From positions 43,382,696-43,446,695 of the forward strand of contig CM037788.1 in the NCBI GenBank assembly GCA_021229015.1: a DNA stretch of 64,000 bases, given 5' to 3'. Both the position numbers and the translations under genes were made by a program. Source of the DNA: Solen grandis. Lineage: Eukaryota; Mollusca; Bivalvia; Adapedonta; Solenidae. The notes beneath the pieces are model-generated. The model was given only the letters and a program-made list of their open reading frames with translations. It was not told the DNA's origin and ran no database searches. Of this stretch, positions 36,401 to 39,769 are shown one piece after another (position 1 is the stretch's first letter; every line of letters begins with the position of its first letter).

Positions 36401-37735
36401 GTTATGCTTTCTTCATTTGTTTATGGGGATGCTTACTGGAAATTTAATGACTGAATAGTGAACAGTGCTGGCCCTGTGTTCTCGAAAATACTTAAGTACG
36501 ATCTCAGATTCAAATTTGAGCATCATACTCAAATCCCTATTGAAACTTAAGGGCATAGTTTAATTATGAAAATCCTACTTATGTCCATTTTTATTTTTGA
36601 GAACAAGGGGCCTGACCATGATCAGACTACATAGATATGCAGGCTGATCTTGGTCTGCACTGGTTGCAAAGGCAGTCACAAGTGCCCACAGCATTGTAAA
36701 GGTTATCCAAGAGCCCAACTGGGCCTGCACTTTGACTTCCTAAAGAAATGATCAACTTTCCATGAGATAAAATCAAGACTGGTTATGAATTTTTGTTTGA
36801 AGATTCAGTTTCTCATACACAATAAACAAAGAACCATTCAAAAAAACAAACAGAAAACAGTACATCAAACTCTTGACAGACAACAAGACAGGCAAACAGG
36901 ACCTTATTTTGATTTCCTCAAGATAAAGAACCACCCTCTCACACGTCCACTGAACTAATATCTTGTAAATTTAAATCAATTTACGATCATATGAGGCTTT
37001 AGAAAATGATATTGGATTATTCTGACAAGCTTTAAAACTTGAGTTTATTAGAAATAATTTAAAGTTAACCCAGATATTATCATAGGGTATATCTCCACAC
37101 ATCTTCCAGAAAATTACACAAGTAAAAGAACACAGTTTGAACAAAATACATTCTAACATAGCAGTAAAGCATTACAACTGTTGCAAAAAAGATAAGGGTC
37201 ACTGTGGCTTACCTATAGTTTGTGCTTCGTCCGTGTGCTCTGGGCAGAGAAGGGACAGTGACTTGATATCCTGAAATTAAATATATCCATATATAATATA
37301 CTAATGAGAGTGTTCCTTATGTGTCAAATATGTGTCACCTGCTGAAATATGACAGAAGAAGTGTGACAGACAGACAAACAGATGACAGAGAAATGATCCC
37401 TAGGTGTCATCTCTCCTTACAACAGGTGAAACAACATTTTATCAGTGTTTTTCCTTCAAATGTAAATACCTGACTATAACGCTGTTTGCTGTGTATAATA
37501 ATACATTTACGGAGTGGGGTAACTAAAATATAACTTAAAGCTAAGGTTAAGAAAATTCTTTAAAATATCTTTAAAGATAAAGATTTTTGGTTAACATGTT
37601 GCCAATGTGGACTCACTCAAGAAAATGATACAGCTATTGACAAAGTGGTCTTAATGAAGGGAGAGAGAGCCAGTGAGAGAGAGATTCTTTGGGCAGTCCC
37701 TACCTGAAAGCACCCTCCTCCAGAAGCACAGGGAT
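1..37735 (-). CDS. KMT2C/D: KMT2C/KMT2D-type histone H3K4 methyltransferase, internal part of the gene (27 exons, both ends missing)
   Basis: Spliced on the minus strand, 27 exons give about 4.2 kb of coding sequence (about 1,400 codons). All junctions have GT/AG borders and compatible phases. In order they encode the end of an extended PHD, PHD1-3, PHD4-6, the FP-x-YMQ/EAFFG block, an HMG box and a DPF/PPGTPR repeat region. This exact order is known from animal KMT2C/KMT2D (split into Lpt and trr in flies). The family forms the scaffold and catalytic subunit of the COMPASS-like complex that monomethylates H3K4 at enhancers; its PHD fingers read histone tails. The SET, FYRN and FYRC domains are not in the window and should lie beyond position 1. 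The start codon is also absent, and the 5'-most exon enters an assembly gap. Molluscs probably have one gene ancestral to both vertebrate paralogues, so I do not choose between KMT2C and KMT2D. Confidence 0.96.
578..1938 (+). mobile_element. Helitron/Helentron-like non-autonomous element, family A, copy 1
   Basis: It starts AACAAGAGGCCC with a small palindrome, then GCTCACCTGAG. It ends with a long hairpin (AGCTCACC..TGAGCAC/GTGCTCA..GGTGAGCT) followed by AAAAA. The core is about four tandem monomers of about 320 bp, marked by GTTGACCCAAGGAACATC at about 622, 955, 1278 and 1597. The 5' inverted repeat is subterminal and the 3' one terminal, as described for Helentron-type elements; no protein is coded. 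Class assignment is inference. Confidence 0.7.
2209..2292 (-). CDS. KMT2C/D: KMT2C/D exon: Met/Ser/Pro/Gly linker
   Basis: An 84-nt exon encoding GQSPMHSSPGGMHSP and PGAQMMPSTPE. Acceptor TTACAG, donor GTGAGT; phase 1 in and out. The start GQSP repeats the start of the next exon (GQSPSHPSPG), suggesting exon-level duplication. Confidence 0.88.
2642..2777 (-). CDS. KMT2C/D: KMT2C/D exon: HMG box end and basic/Met-rich tail
   Basis: A 136-nt exon starting LKARKNRGTVKARN, the third HMG helix, then KQESRRKEAMLQNMM and FPSPE. It aligns with the KARDNRAALR segment of vertebrate KMT2C/D. Acceptor TTGCAG, donor GTAAGG. Confidence 0.95.
2826..3090. repeat. CAT/CCC-rich microsatellite
   Basis: Irregular CATCATCACCATCACCATT and CATCCCCATTAT units in a KMT2 intron. 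The Met-rich minus-strand frame here is only a product of the repeat. Confidence 0.9.
3239..4389 (+). mobile_element. Family A element, copy 2
   Basis: Same ends as copy 1 (ACAAGAGGGCC at 3,239 and CTCAGGTGAGCTAAAA at 4,374-4,389). The core monomer is different and carries AAGATTTTTCTAAGATTTGA in several tandem copies of roughly 120-300 bp, some separated by the short GTTGACGGACGAC tail module. Confidence 0.7.
4533..4606 (-). CDS. KMT2C/D: KMT2C/D exon: HMG box middle
   Basis: A 74-nt exon encoding WSERSKHIAKIWRKLTPEE through KQPYL. The W....K.IAKIWRK...E...PY pattern is the HMG-box core of the family. Acceptor CTACAG in the form TTACAG, donor GTAAGA, phases 1 in and 0 out. Confidence 0.96.
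4880..5095 (+). repeat. SINE-like dispersed repeat
   Basis: TTTATTGGGCTTAATGTCCC, CACCATAGTCATGTGGCATGA and CTGGAACTACCCTTATATGC. The same modules in the same order occur at about 61,142-61,690. Confidence 0.55.
5295..5572 (-). CDS. KMT2C/D: KMT2C/D exon: Gln/Pro-rich stretch and start of HMG box
   Basis: A 278-nt exon. It starts Gln/His/Pro-rich, then NMQKWESDEDLGVNATISPILYCNMEHPELKTQFP. The latter aligns with the W..DE.LGE.ATVSPVLYTN..PDLK..FP block that begins the HMG region in KMT2C/D. Acceptor TTGCAG, donor GTATGT. Confidence 0.95.
5960..6047 (-). CDS. KMT2C/D: KMT2C/D exon: low-complexity linker
   Basis: An 88-nt exon encoding DVSGFPSPHAGLPS and SFSGFAPQDF. Acceptor TTCCAG, donor GTAAGT, phases 1 in and 2 out, consistent on both sides. 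No domain recognised. Confidence 0.85.
6292..6627 (+). repeat. 5' fragments of family F elements
   Basis: AACAAGAAATGTTTGT followed by ATATATGCCCCCC at 6,292-6,330, and a second start (ACAAGATATGTTTGT, ATGTATGCCC) at about 6,547. Only the 5' ends are recognisable. Confidence 0.5.
6628..6861 (-). mobile_element. piggyBac-like TTAA MITE, family B
   Basis: A 234-bp element with TTAA on both sides, inverted ends CCCTTTCCCTCATA/TATGAGGGAAAGGG and an internal palindrome (CAGCCTGC..GCAGGCTG region). The TTAA duplication and CCCT ends fit piggyBac-derived MITEs. No coding capacity. Confidence 0.8.
7176..7781 (+). mobile_element. Helitron/Helentron-like element, family F
   Basis: Starts ACAAGAAATGTTTATG, then TTTGCCTCCCT. 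Ends with hairpin TATGCCCCCTCTTC/GAAGGGGGGCATA then ATGA. The core is two monomers of about 170 bp with GTGACCTTGACCTTTGA and CTACTGGTCATGA. Fragments of further copies start at 6,292 and about 6,546 (latter interrupted by a TTAA MITE). Confidence 0.6.
7892..8150 (+). mobile_element. Helitron/Helentron-like element, family E, copy 1
   Basis: Starts AACAAGTAACTG with hairpin GTGTTGCACGCAACAC, then TGCCCTACCAGTGAGG. Ends with hairpin TTAGTCCCCT..AGGGGACTAA then TAAG. The 3' end is about 8 bases from the donor side of the KMT2 exon at 8,158. Confidence 0.65.
8158..8370 (-). CDS. KMT2C/D: KMT2C/D exon: DLEHID motif and proline-rich tail
   Basis: A 213-nt exon encoding DLEHIDSKTVEDIFKGVLLP, then about 50 residues rich in Pro, Gln and Ser. 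Acceptor TTTCAG, donor GTGAGT. An inserted repeat (7,892-8,150) ends only a few bases downstream of the donor. Confidence 0.92.
8844..8966 (-). CDS. KMT2C/D: KMT2C/D exon: acidic linker
   Basis: A 123-nt exon encoding GLPSDLLNDHSPP, then an acidic stretch, ending DTISMLP. Acceptor TTGCAG. I preferred the GTGGGT donor for phase; a GTACAT donor 5 nt further would break the frame. Confidence 0.85.
9089..9455 (-). CDS. KMT2C/D: KMT2C/D exon: EAFFG block and acidic linker
   Basis: A 367-nt exon starting EAFFGVDVLTKSKED, completing the conserved FPxYMQ/EAFFG motif, then a long acidic linker (SDEETSDDQ, PDDLDSDF) ending IDENFIKMIESELEG. Donor GTAAGT after a run of G; the exact end was chosen by the consensus donor and by phase. 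Confidence 0.95.
9555..9728. mobile_element. pogo-like MITE (decayed)
   Basis: Starts TA-CAGTCAACTCTCCTTACAA and ends TGTAAACAGGTTTCACTG. The ends pair partly. The interior repeats TGTTATAAAGA and ATTGTAAA modules. Confidence 0.4.
9974..10203 (-). CDS. KMT2C/D: KMT2C/D exon: GGF block to FPSYMQ
   Basis: A 230-nt exon starting GLGGFIVKPRVKSRVKK and ending NFPSYMQ at a phase-0 junction. Human KMT2C has FPAYMQEAFFGKDLLD at the same place, also read across this boundary. The middle is a Gly/Glu-rich spacer with a basic NRKINTGRRK stretch. Confidence 0.95.
10656..10778 (-). CDS. KMT2C/D: KMT2C/D exon: charged coiled coil
   Basis: A 123-nt exon encoding about 41 residues dominated by Glu and Lys, ending in a KKKKKRSVPKIG basic patch. 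Phases 1 in and 1 out. Acceptor TTGTAG, donor GTATGT. The KIG/GLGGF junction with the next exon matches the family's I-G-G-F block. Confidence 0.9.
11075..11413 (-). CDS. KMT2C/D: KMT2C/D exon: proline-rich segment, ITEQ motif and coiled coil
   Basis: A 339-nt exon. It begins with PPLPPPTPEDF and a second proline-rich patch, then PKYLLLDGILITEQAKKL, which aligns with the VDGVCLTESG block of vertebrate KMT2C/D. A basic patch (KIKRKRRWGKK) and a Glu/Lys heptad stretch that looks like a coiled coil follow. Acceptor TTGCAG, donor GTAGGT. Confidence 0.93.
11953..12065 (-). CDS. KMT2C/D: KMT2C/D exon: end of PHD6
   Basis: A 113-nt exon encoding WLHAHCDGIYNEDDAE, then DFGYHCKFCRP, the final ligands of PHD6. 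Donor GTAAGT, acceptor TTACAG. It ends with one base (T) that splices directly and in frame to the proline-rich exon at 11,413. Confidence 0.96.
12588..12882 (+). mobile_element. Family E element, copy 2
   Basis: Same start (AACAAGTAACTGGTGTTGC), same middle, and a decayed 3' hairpin (AGTCCCCTCC..GGAGACT). Ends about 28 bases before the KMT2 exon at 12,911. Both copies share orientation. Confidence 0.65.
12911..13075 (-). CDS. KMT2C/D: KMT2C/D exon: PHD5/PHD6 transition
   Basis: A 165-nt exon encoding CVVCIICTSKSPG, the YTHCGPC motif, CPVCRTKY and LIIQCVQCDR. These are the ligands that complete PHD5 and start PHD6. Phases 2 in and 2 out fit. Acceptor TACCAG, donor GTAGGC. Confidence 0.96.
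13495..13676 (-). CDS. KMT2C/D: KMT2C/D exon: end of PHD4 and PHD5
   Basis: A 182-nt exon encoding KGWRCLDCTVCEGCGK, LLLCDECDISYHTYCLDPPL and GNWKCKW. It contains the most conserved finger pair in the family (DISYHTYCLDPPL). Donor GTAAGG, acceptor CTACAG. Confidence 0.97.
13895..14030 (+). repeat. SINE-like dispersed repeat (fragment)
   Basis: GTGGGAGGAAACCAGAGAGCC and GAATCAAACCCAGGACGC, a module widely seen in mollusc genomes. It directly precedes the satellite-bearing part of the intron. Confidence 0.5.
14399..16025. repeat. 22-bp satellite array (about 74 units)
   Basis: Tandem units with consensus CTGTAAGATCAGAGTGACCTTG, with common variants (CCATG, CTTTG, CCTTGAT) and a few 18-20-bp units. 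It fills the intron between the two KMT2 exons for PHD4 and PHD5. There are no spacers of unique sequence. On the gene strand each standard unit holds CAAGGTCA. Confidence 0.95.
16176..16280 (-). CDS. KMT2C/D: KMT2C/D exon: first half of PHD4
   Basis: A 35-codon exon: DVCKSCGSFGKGDDGRM, then CTQCGQCYHPYCANIK. It supplies the first Cys pairs and the His of PHD4 and closely matches the human KMT2C segment. Acceptor TTGCAG, donor GTGAGC. The large intron downstream carries the 22-bp satellite. Confidence 0.96.
16980..19367 (+). mobile_element. Family D element, copy 2, 5' end not visible, interrupted by family G
   Basis: About eight core monomers of about 165-170 bp (AAACATATTAAAGATGTT, CATGCAAAACTTTAACC) and the terminal hairpin ending GAATAGTCGAGCTAA at 19,348-19,367. 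A family G element is inserted at 17,518-18,523. The whole block lies inside a hAT-like MITE. Confidence 0.65.
17518..18523 (+). mobile_element. Helitron/Helentron-like element, family G, nested in family D
   Basis: Starts ACAAGGCAGTCCAAAGGAC (hairpin GTCC/GGAC), then TATCCCCCGCCGC. Ends CCCGCTTCGCGGCGGGGG followed by ATTAATAA. The core has three monomers of about 145 bp with TTGACCTTCAAGTATGACC, then a GACGGACTGACGG simple repeat at 18,412-18,473. The surrounding family D monomers resume on both sides. Confidence 0.65.
19497..19619 (-). CDS. KMT2C/D: KMT2C/D exon: acidic run before PHD4
   Basis: A 41-codon exon with a run of seven Asp followed by HPNTIVLANKADVFTLDQ. Human KMT2C has a near-identical D-rich DDDNHPSTVVL..FTLKQ immediately before PHD4. 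Acceptor TACAG, donor GTAATA. Confidence 0.94.
19694..19990 (+). mobile_element. TTAA MITE, family C (right end lost)
   Basis: TTAACCCTTTATCTCATGAATATCC at the left, then a palindromic core with AGCTGTCTGATCTGG. The same body occurs at 32,264, 38,712, 45,391, 54,955 and 58,125. Confidence 0.6.
20520..20594 (-). CDS. KMT2C/D: KMT2C/D exon: basic, possible nuclear-localisation segment
   Basis: A 75-nt exon encoding a very basic segment (GKRKRPLSFAEKRRTPKPK), with acceptor TTTCTAG and donor GTAAGT in phase 0/0. The Lys/Arg clusters would suit a nuclear-localisation signal or DNA contact; this is inference. Confidence 0.85.
20646..21244 (+). mobile_element. Family A element, copy 3
   Basis: Begins AACAAGAGGGTGATAGAGGCCC and ends CTCAGGTGAGCTAAAA. 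The core has two decayed monomers of the copy-1 type. The 3' hairpin is damaged: only part of the left arm remains. Lies in an intron on the strand opposite the gene. Confidence 0.65.
21402..21506 (-). CDS. KMT2C/D: KMT2C/D exon: basic linker
   Basis: A 105-nt, 35-codon exon starting MSPSYFQDTQ and ending in a Lys-rich stretch (GKGKLMAMARNK). Symmetric phase 0/0, acceptor TTGCAG, donor GTAAAG. The position and basic character match the linker between PHD3 and PHD4 in the family. Confidence 0.82.
21540..21770 (+). repeat. SINE-like dispersed repeat
   Basis: CGACAGTATTTCAGTCATAGC, then GTGGAGGAAGACCCCAAATGC and GGATTTGAACCCACGCAGTG. Related modules lie at 13,895-14,030 (GTGGGAGGAAACCAGAG, GGAATCAAACCCAGGA) and 44,060-44,225 (TTTCAGTCATATTG, GGGATTCAAACCC). 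Confidence 0.5.
21809..21976. mobile_element. pogo/Tigger-like MITE
   Basis: A 168-bp segment with inverted ends CAGTAATTCCCGTGTTATCAG / GCTTAATACAGGTTTGACTG, each next to TA. Imperfect but clear pairing over about 25 bases. Confidence 0.55.
22366..22490 (-). CDS. KMT2C/D: KMT2C/D exon: linker
   Basis: A 125-nt exon (acceptor CTGCAG, donor GTTCGT) encoding a Ser/Asp-rich segment with SWDYGIDMLEK at its end. Phases fit both neighbours. The GTTCGT donor is weaker than the others. The frame stays open past it, but that extension looks like intron. Confidence 0.8.
22616..23570. mobile_element. pogo/Tigger-like non-autonomous DNA transposon
   Basis: A 955-bp segment with ends CAGTCGAAC / GTTCGACTG flanked by TA on both sides. 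Both ends carry ATTCAAAT/CATTCGAA-type subterminal repeats. No open frame for a transposase. Ends and TA duplication fit pogo/Tc-mariner type. Confidence 0.65.
24002..24388 (+). mobile_element. Family A element, copy 4 (short)
   Basis: A 387-bp copy with a clean start (AACAAGAGGACCATGATGGCC) and full 3' hairpin. Core monomers are of the copy-2 type (TTTGACCT..GACCTACTTTTTGA). Confidence 0.7.
24447..24525 (-). CDS. KMT2C/D: KMT2C/D exon: linker after PHD3
   Basis: A 79-nt exon (acceptor TTCCAG, donor GTCAGT) encoding a Met/Pro/Ser-rich linker of 26 codons that starts MEMPSFPLAIHPG. Phase 0 in and phase 1 out both match the neighbours. No domain is recognised. Confidence 0.8.
24687..26420 (+). 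mobile_element. Helitron/Helentron-like element, family D, copy 1, interrupted by a Penelope fragment
   Basis: Starts AACAAGAGCTGTCAGAGGAC (palindrome CTGTC..GACAG), then GCTTGACTATTC. Ends with a hairpin TAGCTC..ATATTC/GAATAGTCGAGCTA, then A. The core monomers are marked by CATGCAAAACTTTAACC and GTTATCTACC. The Penelope-like fragment occupies about 24,878-26,057. Confidence 0.65.
24878..26057 (-). pseudogene. Penelope-like retroelement fragment with GIY-YIG endonuclease
   Basis: A minus-strand frame (26,078-25,359) starts in the end of a Penelope-type reverse transcriptase (KPTDAHMYLYFHSYYP, IPYSQALRIRRICSD, GYRLIKTAINKAR). It then shows Cys pairs (CKKSCSACIY) and the GIY-YIG core (IYIITYRKCGIQYIGQTG). 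This order is typical of Penelope-like elements. The catalytic RT core is absent (5' truncation), and the part after the GIY-YIG core continues in other frames down to about 25,170, so it is dead. It is inserted in a family D element. Confidence 0.85.
26420..26480. repeat. GAT microsatellite
   Basis: ATGATGATG-type repeat directly after family D copy 1 and just outside the KMT2 exon at 26,492. Confidence 0.8.
26492..26603 (-). CDS. KMT2C/D: KMT2C/D exon: last ligands of PHD3
   Basis: A 112-nt exon encoding LVHSECDE through DYQCTLCRNRDPE. The H..C and C..C pairs complete PHD3. Acceptor TTTCAG, donor GTGGGA. A degenerate GAT microsatellite lies directly downstream in the intron. Confidence 0.93.
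26834..27024 (-). CDS. KMT2C/D: KMT2C/D exon: end of PHD2 and PHD3
   Basis: A 191-nt exon starting NCRVCEDCG and continuing CDSCYQQ, CPLCGKAY and VQCNFCKK. It closes PHD2 and supplies most PHD3 ligands (compare CPFCGKCY..MLHCNMCKRWVH in human KMT2C). Acceptor TTACAG, donor GTAAGT. Confidence 0.95.
27188..27301 (+). repeat. Dispersed repeat, family I, copy 1
   Basis: TGTGTCACCTGCTGAA..GACAGA, AGTGTGACAGACAGACA and a 3' part AACAGGAGAAACAAC-like. The second copy is at 37,311. It ends where a family A element starts. Confidence 0.6.
27302..28273 (+). mobile_element. Family A element, copy 5
   Basis: Standard ends. The core has five tandem monomers of about 158 bp marked by GGGGCATAACTCCTGACC at about 27,412-28,045. 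These monomers are unrelated to those of copies 1 and 2, so the ends are conserved while the core is exchanged. Confidence 0.7.
28430..29795. other. Unassigned intron sequence
   Basis: A 1.3-kb stretch with T-rich tracts and CTAGGTGGCG / CTAGAGGCG modules. No long frame with protein-like character and no end repeats that I can see. Could be an old dispersed element. Confidence 0.4.
29800..30030 (+). repeat. Decayed TTAA MITE, family C
   Basis: Contains CAGATCAGAAACTCTCTGATC and the right-hand module ATGAATATTTATGAGGTAAAGG. The left end is not recognisable. Confidence 0.45.
30119..30233 (-). CDS. KMT2C/D: KMT2C/D exon: PHD2
   Basis: A 115-nt exon encoding QPGDDSKMLVCDMCDKGYHTFC and ending NGWKCK before a GTAATT donor. 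The MLVCD.CDKGYHTFCL core is the diagnostic PHD2 signature of KMT2C/D. Phase fits both neighbours. Confidence 0.95.
30537..30750 (+). mobile_element. TTAA-type MITE, family B, with TTAT flanks
   Basis: Same ends and body as the other family B copies (shorter by one internal deletion in the palindrome). It is flanked by TTAT at 30,533-30,536 and TTAT at 30,751-30,754 instead of TTAA. Confidence 0.78.
31031..31208 (-). CDS. KMT2C/D: KMT2C/D exon: PHD1 and first ligands of PHD2
   Basis: This exon encodes CVVCNVVG, then LFCTSCGHHYHGNC and GWQCPDCKICQMC. These are the Cys4-His-Cys3 ligands of PHD1 and the first knuckle of PHD2. Length is 178 nt, acceptor TTCCAG, donor GTATGT. It has the family's usual run-on arrangement in which the last CxxC of one finger leads straight into the next. 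Confidence 0.95.
31500..31769 (+). mobile_element. TTAA MITE, family B, with duplicated left end
   Basis: The main copy is 31,532-31,765 with TTAA flanks. Directly left of it is a 28-bp repeat of its own first bases (TTAACCCTTTCCCTCATATA), so two left ends stand in tandem. Confidence 0.8.
31775..35100. other. Intron sequence, no gene seen
   Basis: Part of the 6-kb intron between KMT2 exons 37,213 and 31,208. Apart from the family C MITE at 32,264 it is AT-rich and shows no exon-like frame. Confidence 0.5.
32264..32503 (+). mobile_element. TTAA MITE, family C, complete
   Basis: A 240-bp element with TTAA at 32,260-32,263 and 32,504-32,507. Has a central palindrome in which AGACCCTGATCAGACAGC is mirrored, and a right end GAAGTAAAGGG. 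Confidence 0.7.
35105..35230. repeat. GAT microsatellite
   Basis: GATGATGATG with interruptions by TTTGTTTGTTTGA and GATGTTGATG, in the large intron downstream of exon 37,213. Confidence 0.9.
35270..35501 (+). mobile_element. TTAA MITE, family B
   Basis: A 232-bp copy with TTAA at 35,266-35,269 and 35,502-35,505 and the standard inverted ends. Contains the conserved palindrome GCCTGCGAGTTACTCGCAGGC. Confidence 0.8.
35510..37205. other. Intron sequence, no gene seen
   Basis: AT-rich, one CA microsatellite, no coding signal. Confidence 0.5.
36080..36115. repeat. CA microsatellite
   Basis: CACACACAC runs split by an A-tract. Short. Confidence 0.8.
37213..37270 (-). CDS. KMT2C/D: KMT2C/D exon: last zinc-ligand pair of the extended PHD
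   Basis: A 58-nt exon with an AG acceptor (TTTCAG) and GTAAGC donor. It encodes DIKSLSLLCPEH plus a short tail; LLCPEH is the hallmark end of the KMT2C/D extended PHD. It enters in phase 0 and ends with one base of a split codon, completed by the next exon about 6 kb away. Confidence 0.93.
37311..37436 (+). repeat. Dispersed repeat, family I, copy 2
   Basis: TGTGTCACCTGCTGAAATATG, GACAGACAGACAAACAG and CAACAGGTGAAACAAC. Same orientation as copy 1, just 5' of the KMT2 exon at 37,213 on the gene strand. Confidence 0.6.
37704..37735 (-). CDS. KMT2C/D: KMT2C/D exon (partial): end of the N-terminal extended PHD
   Basis: On the minus strand the last codons read P-C-A-S-G-G-G-C-F-Q, followed by a GTAGGG donor. 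This matches the final Cys-containing segment of the extended PHD of KMT2C/D (human ends in PCAA..GTFQ). The codon ends in phase 0 and fits the next exon. The exon's 5' part is lost in the N-run. Confidence 0.85.
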
Positions 37736-37835
37736 NNNNNNNNNNNNNNNNNNNNNNNNNNNNNNNNNNNNNNNNNNNNNNNNNNNNNNNNNNNNNNNNN
37801 NNNNNNNNNNNNNNNNNNNNNNNNNNNNNNNNNNN
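37736..37835. other. Assembly gap of 100 N
   Basis: Exactly 100 N, the usual filler for a gap of unknown length. It cuts the exon of the extended PHD. True distance and even adjacency of the two sides are not shown by the sequence. Confidence 0.98.
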
Positions 37836-38700
37836 TAATCAATACTGTTCCTGCGGATTAAAAAAAAAAAACATTCTTAAAAAAATTAATGGCAGTATTA
37901 ATCTGATATCCATTTAAACAGGATGTAAATTGCAATATAATGTATCTTTCCAGGTATAATATATGAATTTATCATGTAAAACCTTTTGAAGCCTTTCAGT
38001 ATATAATCATCCTTTATCATTGAAGTCAAGATCGAGGAAATTTTACAGGATGATCCAATTTCAAAGTAATCAATTGCAAAGGATAAAGCCTGGATGCAAT
38101 TTTCACTCTCCAATCTTGATGACAAGGATCAGGTGATTTTGTAGTTATTTTGTTATCGAATCAAAGCACTATGATGTTATATATTTTATTTCATATCAAG
38201 AAATGATTTTTTTTTTTTTTTTTTTTTAAATTAATGTCTGATCAATGTTAAGGTCTTCAACAGTCAAATTCAGACTTTTTCTCCAAATCTGGATTGAGAA
38301 ATTGAATGTATCGAGAAAATATGAAGATTTCATTGGATGAGATATATCTGGGAGATGCATACCTTTACATGGTTTCCCTGTATGTCATTAATATTCATAA
38401 AAAGACTTACAATCATTAATATTTATGAAGGACAACACTCATTAATATCCATGGGGACCTACTAATATTTAGACTAATATTAATAGACTAATATTAATAG
38501 ACTGATATTAATAGAATAATATTTAAATATTAATAGATTAATAGGTTTCCTACAACCTGAATCCACACATATTATTACCCCAAATTTGCCAGATATCCAA
38601 CAGAATTAATGCTACTGAATATTCATGATTTTATAGGACATCTGAATTTTTGTCACTGCTTATTCACAAGGGATGTGGGTATATACTTGAGTTTGTGTGT
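37836..38700. other. AT-rich sequence after the gap
   Basis: No exon-like frame. Repeats of TTAATATTCATAA/ACTAATATTAATAG at 38,385-38,540. Confidence 0.5.
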
Positions 38701-38711
38701 CATATAATTAA

Positions 38712-38960
38712 CCCTTTACCTCATGAATATTCATGCACACATTTATGACTTGATGAATATTAATTTACTTAACTTTGAATGGTATTCAAAACAATGGATT
38801 TACTTTGCCAAGAAGACTGGGTAAAACCTGAGCTACAATTTTGGATGGAACAGTCTGATCTGTTAGCCAATGCGTCAAGTACAGAAAGAACTGAGGTACA
38901 GATATTAAAAGAAATGCAAATCTGGTCCTCATTTTATTTTTGGTATATTCCTGTCCAGCT
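38712..38960 (+). mobile_element. TTAA MITE, family C (right part decayed)
   Basis: TTAA at 38,708, CCCTTTACCTCATGAATATT, then CAAAACAATGGATTTACTTTG as in other copies. No clear right end. Confidence 0.55.
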
Positions 38961-39287
38961 CACTACAACAATAAGCGGTGAGATTCTGGAGAGATCCCCA
39001 GGCTTGTAATGGGAACTGATTAGAAACAATGGTTCTCACACATTTTTTCAATCAAGCCTGGTAACGGTCCAAGATGTTGGTCATTTCTTTCCGAGATTAT
39101 GAGGCTGGTTCACTAATTCCTGGGTGATAATTATTAACACACCGTTGTTATTGAGTGAACACTTGGATTTTTCCTTGGAATGGATAGTACTGAGTGGGCA
39201 CTGCCAGATGAAGAGGGGTGGGTGGTTGGAGGAGGTGCATTGTGGGATAGCTGTGGGCGGAGGGAATGTTGCATTGTGGTAATGAGG

Positions 39288-39302
39288 GGGGGGGGGGGGG
39301 GG
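39288..39302. repeat. Poly-G tract
   Basis: A run of about 14 G. A second homopolymer (poly-C) is at 16,106-16,120. Both are prone to length errors in sequencing. Confidence 0.8.
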
Positions 39303-39540
39303 CAGGTAGGTAGAATCCGTCATAGGTCATCAATCACATTACATACTTAGTATTATGGTAACATTGTAGGGCTGACATAATTATTGACATTGTCAATGCA
39401 TAACAAGCACACCAGCTGTTCTAAGGTCATCACTTCTTCCACTCCAACAAAGAGAGTGAAGCCTCAGATTCTAGCCAATGTATCTCTTGGACCTATTTAC
39501 ACTTGTGTCCAGAAACAATCACAGGTGACCCTGAACTTAA

Positions 39541-39765
39541 CCCTTTCCCTCATAGAGGATAACATGAAAAGACCTATGGGAACAGCATAAACCAATCACC
39601 GCGAGTACTTCAGGCTGATAGTTTATGCTGTTCGCTGCTCCTCAGTGGTCTGGTAATGAGGATTTTACAATTAAATTTGGTAAGGTTTGAGTTTGGCTTT
39701 CTGCAGATCAGGCTTTATGTGGTACCTATTAAGTGCGTCAAAATGAGTCTATATGAGGGAAAGGG
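39541..39765 (-). mobile_element. TTAA MITE, family B
   Basis: A reverse-oriented copy with TTAA on both sides (39,537-39,540 and 39,766-39,769). The central palindrome is decayed. Confidence 0.78.
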
Positions 39766-39769
39766 TTAA

